DNA of 64,000 bases from Christiangramia crocea (GCF_022410465.1 NZ_JAJSON010000030.1:1-64000), one strand, 5' to 3'. Shown: positions 16,409 to 26,224, numbered from the stretch's first letter. The notes: generated from the sequence alone by a model not told the origin. A program made the numbers and translations.

Positions 16409-18868
16409 TTAATTTCCGAAATCTTCTTCAGGAACTTCAACTGAATTCTTCTCTTTATTCTTTACATACTTTTCCAACCACTGATCCTGCTCCCATAAAA
16501 CATGCAAAACAGATTCCTTTGCGCTATATCCATGGCTTTCCTTTGGCAGCATTACAAGTCTTGCCGTTGCACCGAGACCTTTTAAAGCATTGAAATATCG
16601 CTCACTTTGCATAGGATAAGTCCCTGAATTATTGTCGGCTTCACCGTGGATAAGCAATAGCGGGGTCTTCATTTTATCGGCATGCATAAAAGGAGACATG
16701 GTATAATAGACTTCCGGAGCCTCCCAGTAATTCCTTTCCTCACTCTGAAACCCGAAAGGGGTCAGGGTTCTGTTATATGCCCCACTACGGGCGATTCCAG
16801 CTGCAAAAAGATTGGAATGTGACAGGAGATTGGCGGTCATAAAGGCTCCGTAACTGTGGCCTCCCACAGCTACACGGTTTTTATCTATGTAGCCCATTTC
16901 GTCTACGGCATCTATAGCGGCCTTCGCATTGGCTACAAGTTGTTCCCTGAAAGTATCGTTGGGTTCCTCATCTCCCTCCCCAACAATAGGGAAAGAAGCG
17001 TCATCCAGAACCACATAACCCCTGTTTACCCAGTAAATTGGTGATCCATAGTAAGGATAGGTGAAATCATTCGCGTTTGAAGTATTCTGGGAAGCAGAAT
17101 TTTTATCTTTATACTCCCTTGGGTAAGCCCACATCAGCATGGGTAGCTTTTTAGGATTCTCCTTATCATAACCCGCAGGCAGATATAAGGTAGCATTGAG
17201 TTCAAGACCATCTTCACGTTTATAGGTGATTACTTCCTTACTCACATTTTCCAGACTTTTAAAAGGATTCTCGAAAGAGGTTATTTGAGTAAGTTCATTA
17301 TCTGAATCTATATCCCTGATATAATAATTGGGATATTCAACAGAAGATTCTATCCTAACCAGGATCTCCCCGTTTTCCATATCCAGAGCTTCAACCAGGG
17401 TTTCTTTTTTATCTTCGAATTCCGACTGGTAAAGTCTTTCAGTATCTCCATCTTCAAGGTCAATTTTATCCACGAACGGATACTGCCCTTCCTCGGTGAA
17501 GCCGGAGCCTAATAAAAAAGCATCTTCTCCATCAAGACTTAGAACATCTCTTCCGAACTCGTTTTTGGTAGTTACAAACCTTCCCGGGTCACTGTAAACA
17601 TCCTGGTAATTCCTGTCAAAGATTATTTCAGGCTCTTCAGAAGAATCTGAAGGATCAAATATATAGGTTTTTGTGTTTCGGGTGTTCCACCAGAAATCTG
17701 TGGCAATTGCAGTATCGTTATTACCCCATATAATTCGACTTCCTCGATTTTTCACCTTCAATAAGGGTCTTCCTCCCCCTTTGAAGGGAGCATCAAGCTG
17801 GAAGTACTCATCGCGATATTCGGCTTCCACTTCAGGGTCTCCACCATCCAAGGCTTCTACATATACCAGGCTGGCAGGTTTGTCATCACGCCATTCAAAA
17901 TCCCTTTTTCCTTCACGTTCGGCCATAAAACCCTTTGGAAGATCTTCGATTAGAGGCACATCATTGATCATGCTTATAAGGTTTCCATTCCTGTCATAAA
18001 CATTAGTTTCTGAAGGAAATCTGTAGTAGGGAACCAGATAGGAAAATGGTTTCTTGATATTTGTGACCATTACGTAGTTTCCGTCTGGAGAAAATGAGAT
18101 GCCACTGTACATTTTTGGTTCCATCCATTCAGATGTGGTACCGTCAAGATTTACCCTCACCAGTTCGGCTCTTGCCAGCTGTTCAAAATTGTATTCATCA
18201 TTAGGATTCTTCAAAAGATCCTGATAGGTCCTGTTCTGGGCCTCCTTTCCATCACTTACCGAAACGGTTGGACCTGTAGGAACGGAGGTTTCCGTATCTA
18301 TCAGTTCTTTCCGGTCTGCCGGTAACATGGATACAAGTAATGCCGAATTGTCCCTGAACCAGTTTACGGTACTTCTCATATTGGCATTCAGGGTTGCGTC
18401 TGTTAATTTACGTGCCGATGCCGATTCAATATCGAGTACCCATAGTTCAACTCCTTTATTTGTAGTATGGGTGAAAGCAATTTTTGATTCATCCGGCGAC
18501 CAGCTAAAATTCGTCATTCGGGGAGTTTCAGGCAGTCCTGTTACATTCTTTGGAGTCTCTTCATCTACAGCCTTTACCTTGATATCGTTAAAATATCTTG
18601 CCCTGCTATTGATATTGGTGACAGGGTTGATTCGCAATCCAGCCAGCCGCATTTCCTGTTCGCTCAGTTCAGCTATGCTTTTGAACTGATCTCTGTAAAG
18701 AAAAATCATCATTTCGCCTTCACTGTCTATAATAGTGGAAGGGGCAAGAGGCACATCAACAAGTTCCAGAATTTCCTGGGGAGGTTTCTGATAATCTAAA
18801 TTTTCCTGGGCCATTGTGCTGAACACAAAAAGTAAAAGGCCCGAAAGGCATATAAAAATCCGTTTCAT
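16409..18868 (-). CDS. S9 family peptidase, glutamyl endopeptidase type
   Basis: 819 residues from ATG 18868. A reading 12 codons longer exists, but MKRIFICLSGLLLFVFSTMAQ is a clean signal peptide. The N-terminal two thirds are WD/PD40-like beta-propeller repeats (for example SWSPDESKIAFTHTT, FSPDGNYVMVTN). The C-terminal alpha/beta hydrolase has nucleophile Ser672 in GGHSYGAFM, Asp in HGEADNNSGT and His in KESHGYSA. The stretches ARSGAYNRTLTPFGFQ and MQSERYFNALKG are those I recall from the plant chloroplast glutamyl endopeptidase (CGEP), so cleavage after Glu is likely. Periplasmic. Confidence 0.85.
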   Translation of the reverse strand: MKRIFICLSGLLLFVFSTMAQENLDYQKPPQEILELVDVPLAPSTIIDSEGEMMIFLYRDQFKSIAELSEQEMRLAGLRINPVTNINSRARYFNDIKVKAVDEETPKNVTGLPETPRMTNFSWSPDESKIAFTHTTNKGVELWVLDIESASARKLTDATLNANMRSTVNWFRDNSALLVSMLPADRKELIDTETSVPTGPTVSVSDGKEAQNRTYQDLLKNPNDEYNFEQLARAELVRVNLDGTTSEWMEPKMYSGISFSPDGNYVMVTNIKKPFSYLVPYYRFPSETNVYDRNGNLISMINDVPLIEDLPKGFMAEREGKRDFEWRDDKPASLVYVEALDGGDPEVEAEYRDEYFQLDAPFKGGGRPLLKVKNRGSRIIWGNNDTAIATDFWWNTRNTKTYIFDPSDSSEEPEIIFDRNYQDVYSDPGRFVTTKNEFGRDVLSLDGEDAFLLGSGFTEEGQYPFVDKIDLEDGDTERLYQSEFEDKKETLVEALDMENGEILVRIESSVEYPNYYIRDIDSDNELTQITSFENPFKSLENVSKEVITYKREDGLELNATLYLPAGYDKENPKKLPMLMWAYPREYKDKNSASQNTSNANDFTYPYYGSPIYWVNRGYVVLDDASFPIVGEGDEEPNDTFREQLVANAKAAIDAVDEMGYIDKNRVAVGGHSYGAFMTANLLSHSNLFAAGIARSGAYNRTLTPFGFQSEERNYWEAPEVYYTMSPFMHADKMKTPLLLIHGEADNNSGTYPMQSERYFNALKGLGATARLVMLPKESHGYSAKESVLHVLWEQDQWLEKYVKNKEKNSVEVPEEDFGN

Positions 18869-19003
18869 ATAGTAAGCTTTAAGGTGAAATTTAATGGACT
18901 CCAAGATCAGAAGGAATGTTAATGTTTATTATATTGCGGGTCCAAATTTTTACTATTTGTTTAAATTTAATAAGAATTTTTTTTAAAATCACAATAATTG
19001 TCC

Positions 19004-20014
19004 ATGTATCAAACTAAAATTGCAGGATTAGGAAAATATGTGCCGGAAAATGTCGTCACCAATGATGACCTTTCCAAAATGATGGATACTAATGATGAAT
19101 GGATCACCGAACGTACCGGAATAAAAGAACGCAGGCACATCAAAAAAGGGGATGGTAATAGCACTGCTGTGATGGGTGTAAAGGCGGCTAAGATAGCTTT
19201 GGAACGCTCTGGCATCTCTAAAGATGATATAGACCTTATTGTTTTTGCCACTCTTAGTCCCGACTATTATTTTCCCGGATGTGGGGTTCAGGTTCAGGAA
19301 ATGCTTGATATAGATACCTGTCCGGCGCTGGATGTTCGAAACCAGTGCAGTGGGTTTGTTTATGCAATTTCCGTAGCTGATCAGTTCATTAAAACCGGGA
19401 TGTATAAGAATGTTCTTGTAATTGGTAGTGAAAATCACAGTGGAGGTCTGGATTTTACAAACAGAGGACGTTCTGTTTCTGTAATTTTCGGAGATGGAGC
19501 AGGAGCGGCGGTTCTTACAAGAAGCGATCATAATGGCCAGGGAATTCTCTCCTCACATCTTCATTCGGAAGGTAAACATGCCCTGGAGCTTTCACTTAAA
19601 GGGCCAAGTACGAATTACTGGGTGCCGGAGATCATTAAAGACAACCCGCAGGGGGATGATATCCCATATTACCCATATATGAACGGACAGTTCGTTTTTA
19701 AGAATGCCGTTCAGAGATTTTCTGAAGTGATCAATGAAGGTCTTCAGGCCAATGGTCTTGAAGTATCTGATATAGATATGCTGATCCCTCATCAGGCGAA
19801 CCTAAGGATCTCCCAGTTTATCCAGCAGAAGTTCAGACTGAATGATGATCAGGTATACAATAATATACAACGCTATGGAAATACAACAGCGGCTTCTATC
19901 CCAATTGCACTAACCGAAGCATGGGAAGAGGGACGTATAAAAGATGAAGATATCGTTGTCCTGGCTGCTTTTGGCAGTGGATTTACGTGGGGCAGCGCGA
20001 TCATAAAATGGTAA
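19004..20014 (+). CDS. 3-oxoacyl-ACP synthase III-like ketosynthase
   Basis: 336 residues from ATG 19004 (a TTG two codons earlier is less likely). It has a thiolase fold with the KAS III triad Cys115 (NQCSGF), His263 (IPHQAN) and Asn293 (YGNTT), and the loop GDGAGAAVL. It would condense acyl-CoA with malonyl-ACP. The sequence around the active site differs from housekeeping FabH, and no fatty-acid genes are nearby. It could therefore be a secondary FabH, for example for branched-chain or specialised acyl chains (inference). Confidence 0.85.
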   Translation: MYQTKIAGLGKYVPENVVTNDDLSKMMDTNDEWITERTGIKERRHIKKGDGNSTAVMGVKAAKIALERSGISKDDIDLIVFATLSPDYYFPGCGVQVQEMLDIDTCPALDVRNQCSGFVYAISVADQFIKTGMYKNVLVIGSENHSGGLDFTNRGRSVSVIFGDGAGAAVLTRSDHNGQGILSSHLHSEGKHALELSLKGPSTNYWVPEIIKDNPQGDDIPYYPYMNGQFVFKNAVQRFSEVINEGLQANGLEVSDIDMLIPHQANLRISQFIQQKFRLNDDQVYNNIQRYGNTTAASIPIALTEAWEEGRIKDEDIVVLAAFGSGFTWGSAIIKW

Positions 20015-20045
20015 AAAAATTCCCGCTTAGCGGGGATTTTTTTAT
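20014..20045. terminator. Bidirectional terminator
   Basis: AAAAATTCCCGC-TTA-GCGGGGATTTTT lies between the convergent ketosynthase and small membrane protein genes, with T runs on both strands. Confidence 0.82.
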
Positions 20046-20251
20046 TTTCCTGCGAAATATTTATAGAGATCATAAATACCGAATATAATAAAGGCAATTG
20101 CCAGCAGAATCCCGAAGGTATCAGAATCTGATACTCCCGCTTTCTGGTAAAGCCGGAAACTACCGTAGCCAAGAAAAACAATCCCAAGAACCAGATTCCA
20201 GATATTCCTTTTGGGCTTTTGTTCTTCTGTAACTGTCTCTTCGTTATTCAT
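20042..20251 (-). CDS. Small two-helix membrane protein, unknown function
   Basis: 69 residues from ATG 20251. A TTG two codons upstream gives the longer reading. The N-terminus is acidic (MNNEETVTEEQKPKR), followed by two hydrophobic helices (IWNLVLGIVFLGYGSFRLY and FGILLAIAFIIFGIYDLYKY). The start overlaps the DUF2007 stop by 8 bases, indicating coupled translation. Confidence 0.68.
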   Translation of the reverse strand: MNNEETVTEEQKPKRNIWNLVLGIVFLGYGSFRLYQKAGVSDSDTFGILLAIAFIIFGIYDLYKYFAGK

Positions 20252-20489
20252 TTTCAAAATCTTTTGGAAAGGTTGATTTTGCGATCTTCAAGGCTTCATC
20301 GTAATGGTTTTGCATTACGAAAAGTTGAGCCTGGTTTGGAACACCCCCGCCAAATCCGGCTCGCAGACCAGAATCAAAATCATTTCTAACTCGGGAATTT
20401 ATTCCTGCTTTTTCATATAGTTCCTGAAGGTACTGGACATTGGTCTCAGGTCCGGTATAGACACGTTTATAATTTTCTTCTTCGCTCAT
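20244..20489 (-). CDS. DUF2007-like small protein
   Basis: 81 residues, soluble. YKRVYTGPETNVQYLQELYE, GINSRVRNDF, then LFVMQNHYDEALKIAKS follow the DUF2007 pattern (a ferredoxin-like 'putative signal transducing' fold). No catalytic residues are known. It is co-transcribed with the following small membrane protein. Confidence 0.7.
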   Translation of the reverse strand: MSEEENYKRVYTGPETNVQYLQELYEKAGINSRVRNDFDSGLRAGFGGGVPNQAQLFVMQNHYDEALKIAKSTFPKDFENE

Positions 20490-20562
20490 TTCGATAAATT
20501 TATAATTCTAAATTACGAATTAGCTCGATGCTATAAGGCTTATTTAAACCGAAATTAACTTT

Positions 20563-21288
20563 CTAGGCATTATAGAACCTGCTATTCCATATTTCGGTAT
20601 TGAAATTCTTACCCATTTTAAAGCCGTAGAAGATAGAAAGGCCAGCAAACCACTTGAAGATGAAAAAGAAGATCAGAAAGAATTCTGTAGTGGATTGTTG
20701 CGGGCTGAATAATCCGTCGGGAATAAGTAATGCAGTTAGAAAACTGATGACAAGCAGTAACAATATAAAATTCTCAAGTGTCTTGAATGGCCACATGAGT
20801 AGTTTTCTTAAAGGATGCAGGTCATTTCCCCATTTATGGATCAAATAATAGTAATCATTCCCAATCGGAACAAAAAGCAACGGATCGTCTGCATTCTCAA
20901 GTTTAAATAAGCGGGAGGGGGCTACAATTTTAAAGCCTTTCAGGCTTGTTTTATGTTGCTTTTCGATTTCTTTTATTTTTATAAGCGCTTCATAAGGGAT
21001 ATCTCCTTTAAAATATTTGGAATCCAGAAATCTTAACCGGTAATCCACACAAATTCTATATATCTGGTCCAGATGGAAGATCCGTCCGGTCTCAAGGATT
21101 TCAGGATTAAACTTGTTCTTATCGACCTCACCACCATTATTTAATTTCTCCATTACCCTCTCGTCCTCCTTTTGGGTATTTCGGAATATTAACGCAACCT
21201 CTTCCAGTAGCTGGTCTTCGCTTTGGTTTTTATTTCGGACTTTGAGAAGTTGGTGTTCAATATTTGTGCGGGGAATTCTCAGCTTCAT
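20563..21288 (-). CDS. Conserved membrane protein of unknown function
   Basis: 241 residues. A charged cytoplasmic N-terminal part (1-165; includes HLDQIYRICVDYRLRFLDSK and FKIVAPSRLFKLENADDPLL) precedes two TM helices (about 172-192 and 204-224). I recognise no domain with confidence. The pattern SKYFKGDIPYEALIKIKE and IGNDYYYLIHKWG looks conserved rather than random. It stands alone, with a decayed fasciclin gene on its upstream side. Confidence 0.65.
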   Translation of the reverse strand: MKLRIPRTNIEHQLLKVRNKNQSEDQLLEEVALIFRNTQKEDERVMEKLNNGGEVDKNKFNPEILETGRIFHLDQIYRICVDYRLRFLDSKYFKGDIPYEALIKIKEIEKQHKTSLKGFKIVAPSRLFKLENADDPLLFVPIGNDYYYLIHKWGNDLHPLRKLLMWPFKTLENFILLLLVISFLTALLIPDGLFSPQQSTTEFFLIFFFIFKWFAGLSIFYGFKMGKNFNTEIWNSRFYNA

Positions 21289-21477
21289 TTTTCTTTCTCT
21301 TTAGCCTCACTAAATTAGACAATTAAGCTAAGAATAACAATTGAAATAAGTTAGATTGATTTATAATTGAAGCTTTACATTTATTAATTCTATCCGAAAC
21401 AGGCGCTATTAATAAGCCATTCGTATGGCGTCCTCATTTATTTTTAGATAAATAATCAAAACAACAATTGGGAAAAA

Positions 21478-21813
21478 TCTGATAATTTTCACCGGTTTAA
21501 GTATGGAACCTTAGAATCTTCTTTTGAAGGAAGAGAATCAGAAGAAACTACAGACCGTTCTTACCTATCATGTGCTTGCCGGTGATTACAAAGCGAGTGA
21601 TATTCTGGATGCCATTAAAATGGAAGCCAGTTTTGATACCGTGAATGGAGAGAAAATTTATGCTATGTTAGACGGAGAAGAGGTAAAACTAAAAGGTGCT
21701 GGAGGAAATGCGGCTATCCTATCTATTCCCAAGGTCAACCGGTCTAAAGTTATACATATGGCAGACACCTTTTTCTTTTACCGGCAAAAGAGGTTTCTTT
21801 AAACAGAACTTAA
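21478..21813 (+). pseudogene. Fasciclin (FAS1) domain gene remnant with frameshifts
   Basis: Three pieces of one FAS1 domain lie in order but in two frames. SDNFHRFKYGTLES reads at 21478-21519. LKEENQKKLQTVLTYHVLAG through SKVIHMADT reads in the next frame from 21524. LLPAKEVSLNRT and the stop at 21811 are back in the first frame. The two shifts compensate each other. The usual start, signal peptide and first FAS1 motif are missing. The longest open stretch (21524-21802) begins mid-domain with no RBS, so a functional protein is unlikely. Confidence 0.72.
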
Positions 21814-21925
21814 GAAATGCGGATCTAAGCTGCTTTTTCCGTTAAATAATAGTCAAAATCAACGAAGTGTCCTTTTATTTAGTGGCATTCCAGTATTTTG
21901 GGGAAAACTGAAAACTTTATTCGCT

Positions 21926-22507
21926 ATGAAATTTTTAAGAACAACACTTGTGCTGATTGGAGTTTCTATTCTATTTGCAGCATGTGGATCCAGTGGACCC
22001 ACAGCAAAAGATGATTTAAAGAAGCTCAAATCATATGATTCGTATGCCTATTTGCCTAATAAAGATACTATACTTAGCAGGGATTATGATAATGATTTAG
22101 TGCAGGAAACGATTATAGAAACGGTGAACGCCAATATGAAAGAAGAGGGTTATACTCTGGATAGACGTCAGCCTGATGTTTTGGTATATATTCACCCCAT
22201 GTTTGATGAAAAGGTTGAGGTTAACGCGAATCCGGTTTATACCAATTATGCCTATTACCGTCCCGGATTTTATATAGGCCCGTATTATGAGAATAATATG
22301 TACGAGAATTATTTTACAGTGCAAAGGATAAACGGGCCGCGCGTGGAACAGATCCCTTTTCGGGAAAGGTCTATCGTTATCGATTTTATAGACCGTCGAA
22401 CCAACGAGATCCTGTGGAGGGGAACTTCTGATGAAACCATAGGAACCCGGCGGATACAGCGTGAGATCAGGGAGTATGTAGATGAAATCTTTAAGAATTT
22501 TCCTTAA
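21926..22507 (+). CDS. DUF4136 lipoprotein
   Basis: 193 residues. The lipoprotein signal MKFLRTTLVLIGVSILFAAC has Cys20, then GSSGPTAKDDLKKLKSYDSYAYLP, the typical DUF4136 opening. A Tyr/Asn-rich stretch (about 103-130) and the conserved IVIDFIDRRTNEILWRGT follow, with IREYVDEIFKNFP at the C-terminus. Anchored in the envelope; function unknown. ATG at 21926. Confidence 0.8.
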   Translation: MKFLRTTLVLIGVSILFAACGSSGPTAKDDLKKLKSYDSYAYLPNKDTILSRDYDNDLVQETIIETVNANMKEEGYTLDRRQPDVLVYIHPMFDEKVEVNANPVYTNYAYYRPGFYIGPYYENNMYENYFTVQRINGPRVEQIPFRERSIVIDFIDRRTNEILWRGTSDETIGTRRIQREIREYVDEIFKNFP

Positions 22508-22530
22508 AAAGAAAATGAAAAACCCAAACA

Positions 22531-22562
22531 AAAAAACCGTGTGGATTCCACACGGTTTTTTA
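22531..22562. terminator. Bidirectional terminator
   Basis: A-run, ACCGTGTGGATTCCACACGGT, T-run between the convergent DUF4136 and pheT genes. It has a 9-10 base-pair stem. Confidence 0.85.
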
Positions 22563-24989
22563 TTATCTCAATTCAGCTTTCAGTTCCTTTTCAAACCTGT
22601 GCTGTAGTTTTTTCATCATTTTGTCCACCTGTTTATCGGTAAGGGTTTTGTTCTCATCCTGGAAGACGAAGCTTACAGCATAACTTTTCTTGCCTTCCGG
22701 AAGATTCTTTCCTTCATATACATCAAAAAGATTTACTTCAGTAAGTAGTTTCTTTTCAGTTTGACGTGCGATCTGTTCTATTTCTTCATAGGTAACGGAC
22801 TGATCAAGAAGCAGTGCAAAATCTCTTCGCATGCTCGGATATTTCGGAATAGGAGAGAAGCTGGTCTTCTGATTCCTGGTCAGTTCAAGTACTTCCTGCC
22901 AGTTGAAATCAGCAAAGATCACTTCCTGTTCAATATCGAATTTCTTCAGGATGGATTTTTTCACTACCCCGAATTCAACCAGTTTTGCTTTTTTTGAACT
23001 AAGCTGAAGCCCTTCGGAAAAAATATCGCTTTTTGCCGATTTCGACTTCAGGTTATTGATTCCCAGTTTCTCGAATAATGAACTAATCACTCCTTTCAGG
23101 TAAAAGAAATTACCTGAGCCAGCTGTAGTGTTCCAGTTTTCTGACGTTCTTTCCCCGGTGATGAATAAGGAAAGGTGTTTGTTCTCTTCTCTTCCGCTCA
23201 CGTAGGAATGATAGGTCTTCCCAAATTCAAAAACCTTTACATTATTTCTTTTCCGGTTGATATTGTAGCTCAAAGTTTCAAGGCCCGAGAATAACATACT
23301 CTGGCGCAACACTGCCAGATCCTGGCTAAGAGGATTTAAAATCTCAACCTGGTATTCGTCCTTCATCTCTTCACACAGCTTATTATATTCAGCTGAAGTG
23401 AGGGAATTTGCCATGGTTTCATAGAAACCCTGACCGATGAGCTGGGTAGCAATTAGGTTCTGAATCTTATAATCTTCGAATTTTGACGAATTAGCAACAG
23501 AAAGGCTTAGCTTATCACCAAATTTGATATTGTTATAACCATAAACCCTGAGGATCTCCTCGATCACGTCTGATTCTCGTTGCACATCCACACGATAGGA
23601 AGGTATAGTAAGTCCCATTCCTGTTTCAGTCACATTATTCACCCTGATTTCAAGAGAAGCCAGGATAGATTTAATGGTTTCCTTTGCCAGGTTTTCACCT
23701 ATAAGCTTATTTACCTTTTCAAAAGTGAGAAAAACCTGAAAGTCTTCAAGTTTCTTGAAATAAAGATCATCTATATCACTGGTGATCTCTCCGCCTGAAA
23801 TTTCTTTGATCAACAATGCAGCCCGCTTAAGAGCGTATTCCACAGAATTTGGGTCTATTCCTCTTTCAAACCTGAAAGACGCATCTGTACTAAGTCCATG
23901 TCTTTTAGCTGTTTTTCTAATGCTAACAGGATTGAAGTAAGCACTTTCGAGGAATACCTGGGTTGTACTTTCAGTAACTCCGCTGCTTATCCCTCCAAAG
24001 ACTCCAGCAATACACAATGGCTTTTCAGCATCACAGATCATCAGGTCTTCTTCATGCAGTTCTCTTTCTACTTCGTCCAGGGTTGTGAATTTGGTACCTG
24101 ATGGAAGGGTCTTAACATTTATTTCGTTCCCTGCAATCTTCCCGGCATCAAAAGCATGAAGCGGTTGCCCTAATTCGTGCATTACATAATTGGTCACATC
24201 AACCACATTATTTTTAGGAGTAATGCCAATAGCCTTCAATCGGTTCTGAAGCCATTTAGGTGAATCGGTGACTTTAATATCAGATAAGGTGACTCCGCAA
24301 TAACGGGGCGCAAGGTTTGAATCTTCTACTTTTATCTGAATCTTTAGGCTGCGACTGTCTACGTGAAAGCTGCTAACCGAAGGTGTGATGAGTTCCATTT
24401 GCTGACCTGTTTGCAGATAACCAGCTTTTAGGTCTCTGGCTACTCCCCAGTGGCTCATGGCATCGGCGCGATTAGGGGTAAGTCCTATCTCAAAAACTTC
24501 ATCGTTCTCTACTTCAAATATTTCAGCTACGGGAGTACCCGGAACAAGTTCATTATCCATTACCATGATACCTTCATGGCTTTGTCCAAGCCCCAGTTCT
24601 TTTTCTGAACAGATCATTCCATAGCTGGCTTCTCCGCGTATCTTTCCTTTTTTGATTTCCCAGGATTCGCCGCTTTCATCATAAAGTAAAGTGCCTATGG
24701 TCGCAACCGGAACTTTTTGTCCGGCCCCGATATTTGGTGCACCACATACTATTTGTACCTCTTCGCCATTGCCAATATTTACTCTGGTAAGTTGCAGTTT
24801 GTCGGCATTAGGATGCTTGTCGCAAGTCAGTACGTGACCCACCACAACACCTTTAAGACCGCCTTTTATACTTTGGAAGTTAGTGATCCCTTCTACCTCA
24901 AGACCAAGGTCTGTTAGCAACTCGCCGGTTTTTTCAGCGTTTTCCGGTAATTTGATAAACTGTTTCAACCAGTTATATGAAATCTTCAT
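22563..24989 (-). CDS. pheT: Phenylalanine--tRNA ligase beta subunit
   Basis: 808 residues, standard for PheT. Order: N-terminal motif MKISYNWLKQFIKLPE, EMAP/tRNA-binding OB domain (about 42-155: VVVGHVLTCDKHPNADKLQL), B3/4 editing domain, B5 (including GGEITSDIDDLYF), catalytic-like core, and the anticodon-binding FDX-ACB domain at the end (FSPIPKYPSMRRDFALLLD). It forms an alpha2-beta2 enzyme with PheS, which is not in this window. ATG at 24989; monocistronic as far as seen. Confidence 0.97.
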   Translation of the reverse strand: MKISYNWLKQFIKLPENAEKTGELLTDLGLEVEGITNFQSIKGGLKGVVVGHVLTCDKHPNADKLQLTRVNIGNGEEVQIVCGAPNIGAGQKVPVATIGTLLYDESGESWEIKKGKIRGEASYGMICSEKELGLGQSHEGIMVMDNELVPGTPVAEIFEVENDEVFEIGLTPNRADAMSHWGVARDLKAGYLQTGQQMELITPSVSSFHVDSRSLKIQIKVEDSNLAPRYCGVTLSDIKVTDSPKWLQNRLKAIGITPKNNVVDVTNYVMHELGQPLHAFDAGKIAGNEINVKTLPSGTKFTTLDEVERELHEEDLMICDAEKPLCIAGVFGGISSGVTESTTQVFLESAYFNPVSIRKTAKRHGLSTDASFRFERGIDPNSVEYALKRAALLIKEISGGEITSDIDDLYFKKLEDFQVFLTFEKVNKLIGENLAKETIKSILASLEIRVNNVTETGMGLTIPSYRVDVQRESDVIEEILRVYGYNNIKFGDKLSLSVANSSKFEDYKIQNLIATQLIGQGFYETMANSLTSAEYNKLCEEMKDEYQVEILNPLSQDLAVLRQSMLFSGLETLSYNINRKRNNVKVFEFGKTYHSYVSGREENKHLSLFITGERTSENWNTTAGSGNFFYLKGVISSLFEKLGINNLKSKSAKSDIFSEGLQLSSKKAKLVEFGVVKKSILKKFDIEQEVIFADFNWQEVLELTRNQKTSFSPIPKYPSMRRDFALLLDQSVTYEEIEQIARQTEKKLLTEVNLFDVYEGKNLPEGKKSYAVSFVFQDENKTLTDKQVDKMMKKLQHRFEKELKAELR

Positions 24990-25071
24990 GGATATTCTTT
25001 TTCAGGCTGCAAAGATAGTATTACCAATTTTTTTAGCATAATTATCGGCCAACTTTGAAAAGCTTATTTAT

Positions 25072-25107
25072 TAAAAAAGGGAAGTGTGCACTTCCCTTTC
25101 TATTTTT
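25072..25107 (-). terminator. Terminator after the TPR secreted protein gene
   Basis: Perfect palindrome AAAGGGAAGTG-TG-CACTTCCCTTT, followed on the minus strand by a T run. It lies just past the stop at 25121. Confidence 0.82.
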
Positions 25108-25120
25108 TGTTGGATAAATA

Positions 25121-26026
25121 TCAGTCCTTTTTCTTAAAACTCATATGAGCAACGGGATTTTTCGCATCGGAATTGCTAAGATCGTGAATGTCCCAGGCTA
25201 TTTCTCCAGATTTCTTTTTAAGCACGTGTTTAGCCTTTCTTTTTTCACCGTCTTCTTCATACTTCTCGATCATCACAATCTCATTGGGAGTAGATTTTTC
25301 AATCTTTATTGTTGATGGTTCTACTCCGGTGAGGGAATTCCCAATCCAAATCATGTCATATTCCTCGTCTACCGCGTCATAAGTTATGAGCCTGGTTCCA
25401 ATGTATTGGCCAGATTTATTATGAACTGTTCCGGTTAATAATGTATTTTCTTTATCGGTTGTGAACTCTACATTCCCTTCATTTCGTAAAACCTTTTCTC
25501 CATCCTGGAATCCAAAATTTTCGGTAGTCCAGTTTCCTTTAAGGAATTGAAGTTCAGCACCGGCACCTTCCAGTTTGGCAAGTTTGGTCTTTGAAGCTTC
25601 CAGCATTCGTGCCTTTTGTTCCAGGTCTTCCATTGTAGCCGAAAGGTCTATCGCTTTTTTATAGTGCTTTTTTGCTTTCTCCTCGTCTCCTTTTTCCATC
25701 AAGAGATCTGCATATGAGTCATAAGGATTGGCCTCATTTGGATATTCATCGATTTGTGCCAAAAACACCTTTTCTGCGGCTTTCAGATCTCCCTCACTCA
25801 TTAACCGGTAGCCCAGAACATTCAGAGGTTCTGAAAGGAAGGTGTACTGATTTCCTTTTACCGGACTCTTTTCATAGACTTTAAGGGTTTTATCTATTCC
25901 GTTCTGTTTGTATTCCTTGTAAAGTTTCTCAGTAAGGTTTTCAGTTGTTTCCTGTGCAACGGCAAAGCTAATGCTAAAAATAAGCATAATACTAAATAAT
26001 ACTCTGGTGATACTTTTCAATTTCAT
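25121..26026 (-). CDS. Secreted TPR protein with DUF1579-like C-terminal part
   Basis: 301 residues. A signal peptide (1-24, SFAVAQ) is followed by TPR-like helices (about 70-150: EANPYDSYADLLMEKGDEEKAKKHY). The C-terminal beta-barrel-like part begins at FLKGNWTTENFGFQDG and continues with TGTVHNKSGQYIGTRLITYD, resembling DUF1579/lipocalin-like domains. Probably periplasmic. Function unknown. It stands alone behind its own terminator. Confidence 0.65.
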   Translation of the reverse strand: MKLKSITRVLFSIMLIFSISFAVAQETTENLTEKLYKEYKQNGIDKTLKVYEKSPVKGNQYTFLSEPLNVLGYRLMSEGDLKAAEKVFLAQIDEYPNEANPYDSYADLLMEKGDEEKAKKHYKKAIDLSATMEDLEQKARMLEASKTKLAKLEGAGAELQFLKGNWTTENFGFQDGEKVLRNEGNVEFTTDKENTLLTGTVHNKSGQYIGTRLITYDAVDEEYDMIWIGNSLTGVEPSTIKIEKSTPNEIVMIEKYEEDGEKRKAKHVLKKKSGEIAWDIHDLSNSDAKNPVAHMSFKKKD

Positions 26027-26192
26027 AATCCTGATTTTTATGGTTTAAAAAAATAATTCAAATTAAAAATCCGGGGGCTTGGAAAAGCAAAAGTGGTGAG
26101 GGAGAGTAGGGGGAGTTATCTGAAAACTTTAAAATATTTTGATTTTCAGTGTTTTAAAGATAGTGAAAAATGTTTTAAAGTCTTGGTGCAGA

Positions 26193-26224
26193 AAACAAAA
26201 AAGGGCTCCGGCCCTTTTTTGTTG
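26193..26224. terminator. Terminator after the lipoprotein gene at 26242
   Basis: AAAAAAGGGC-TCC-GGCCCTTTTTT, symmetric. It serves the minus-strand gene ending at 26242. Confidence 0.8.

Noticed and set aside
21524-21802. Intact 92-residue protein gene
   Set aside because: It begins inside a FAS1 domain at a TTG without RBS, and the matching flanks lie in another frame.
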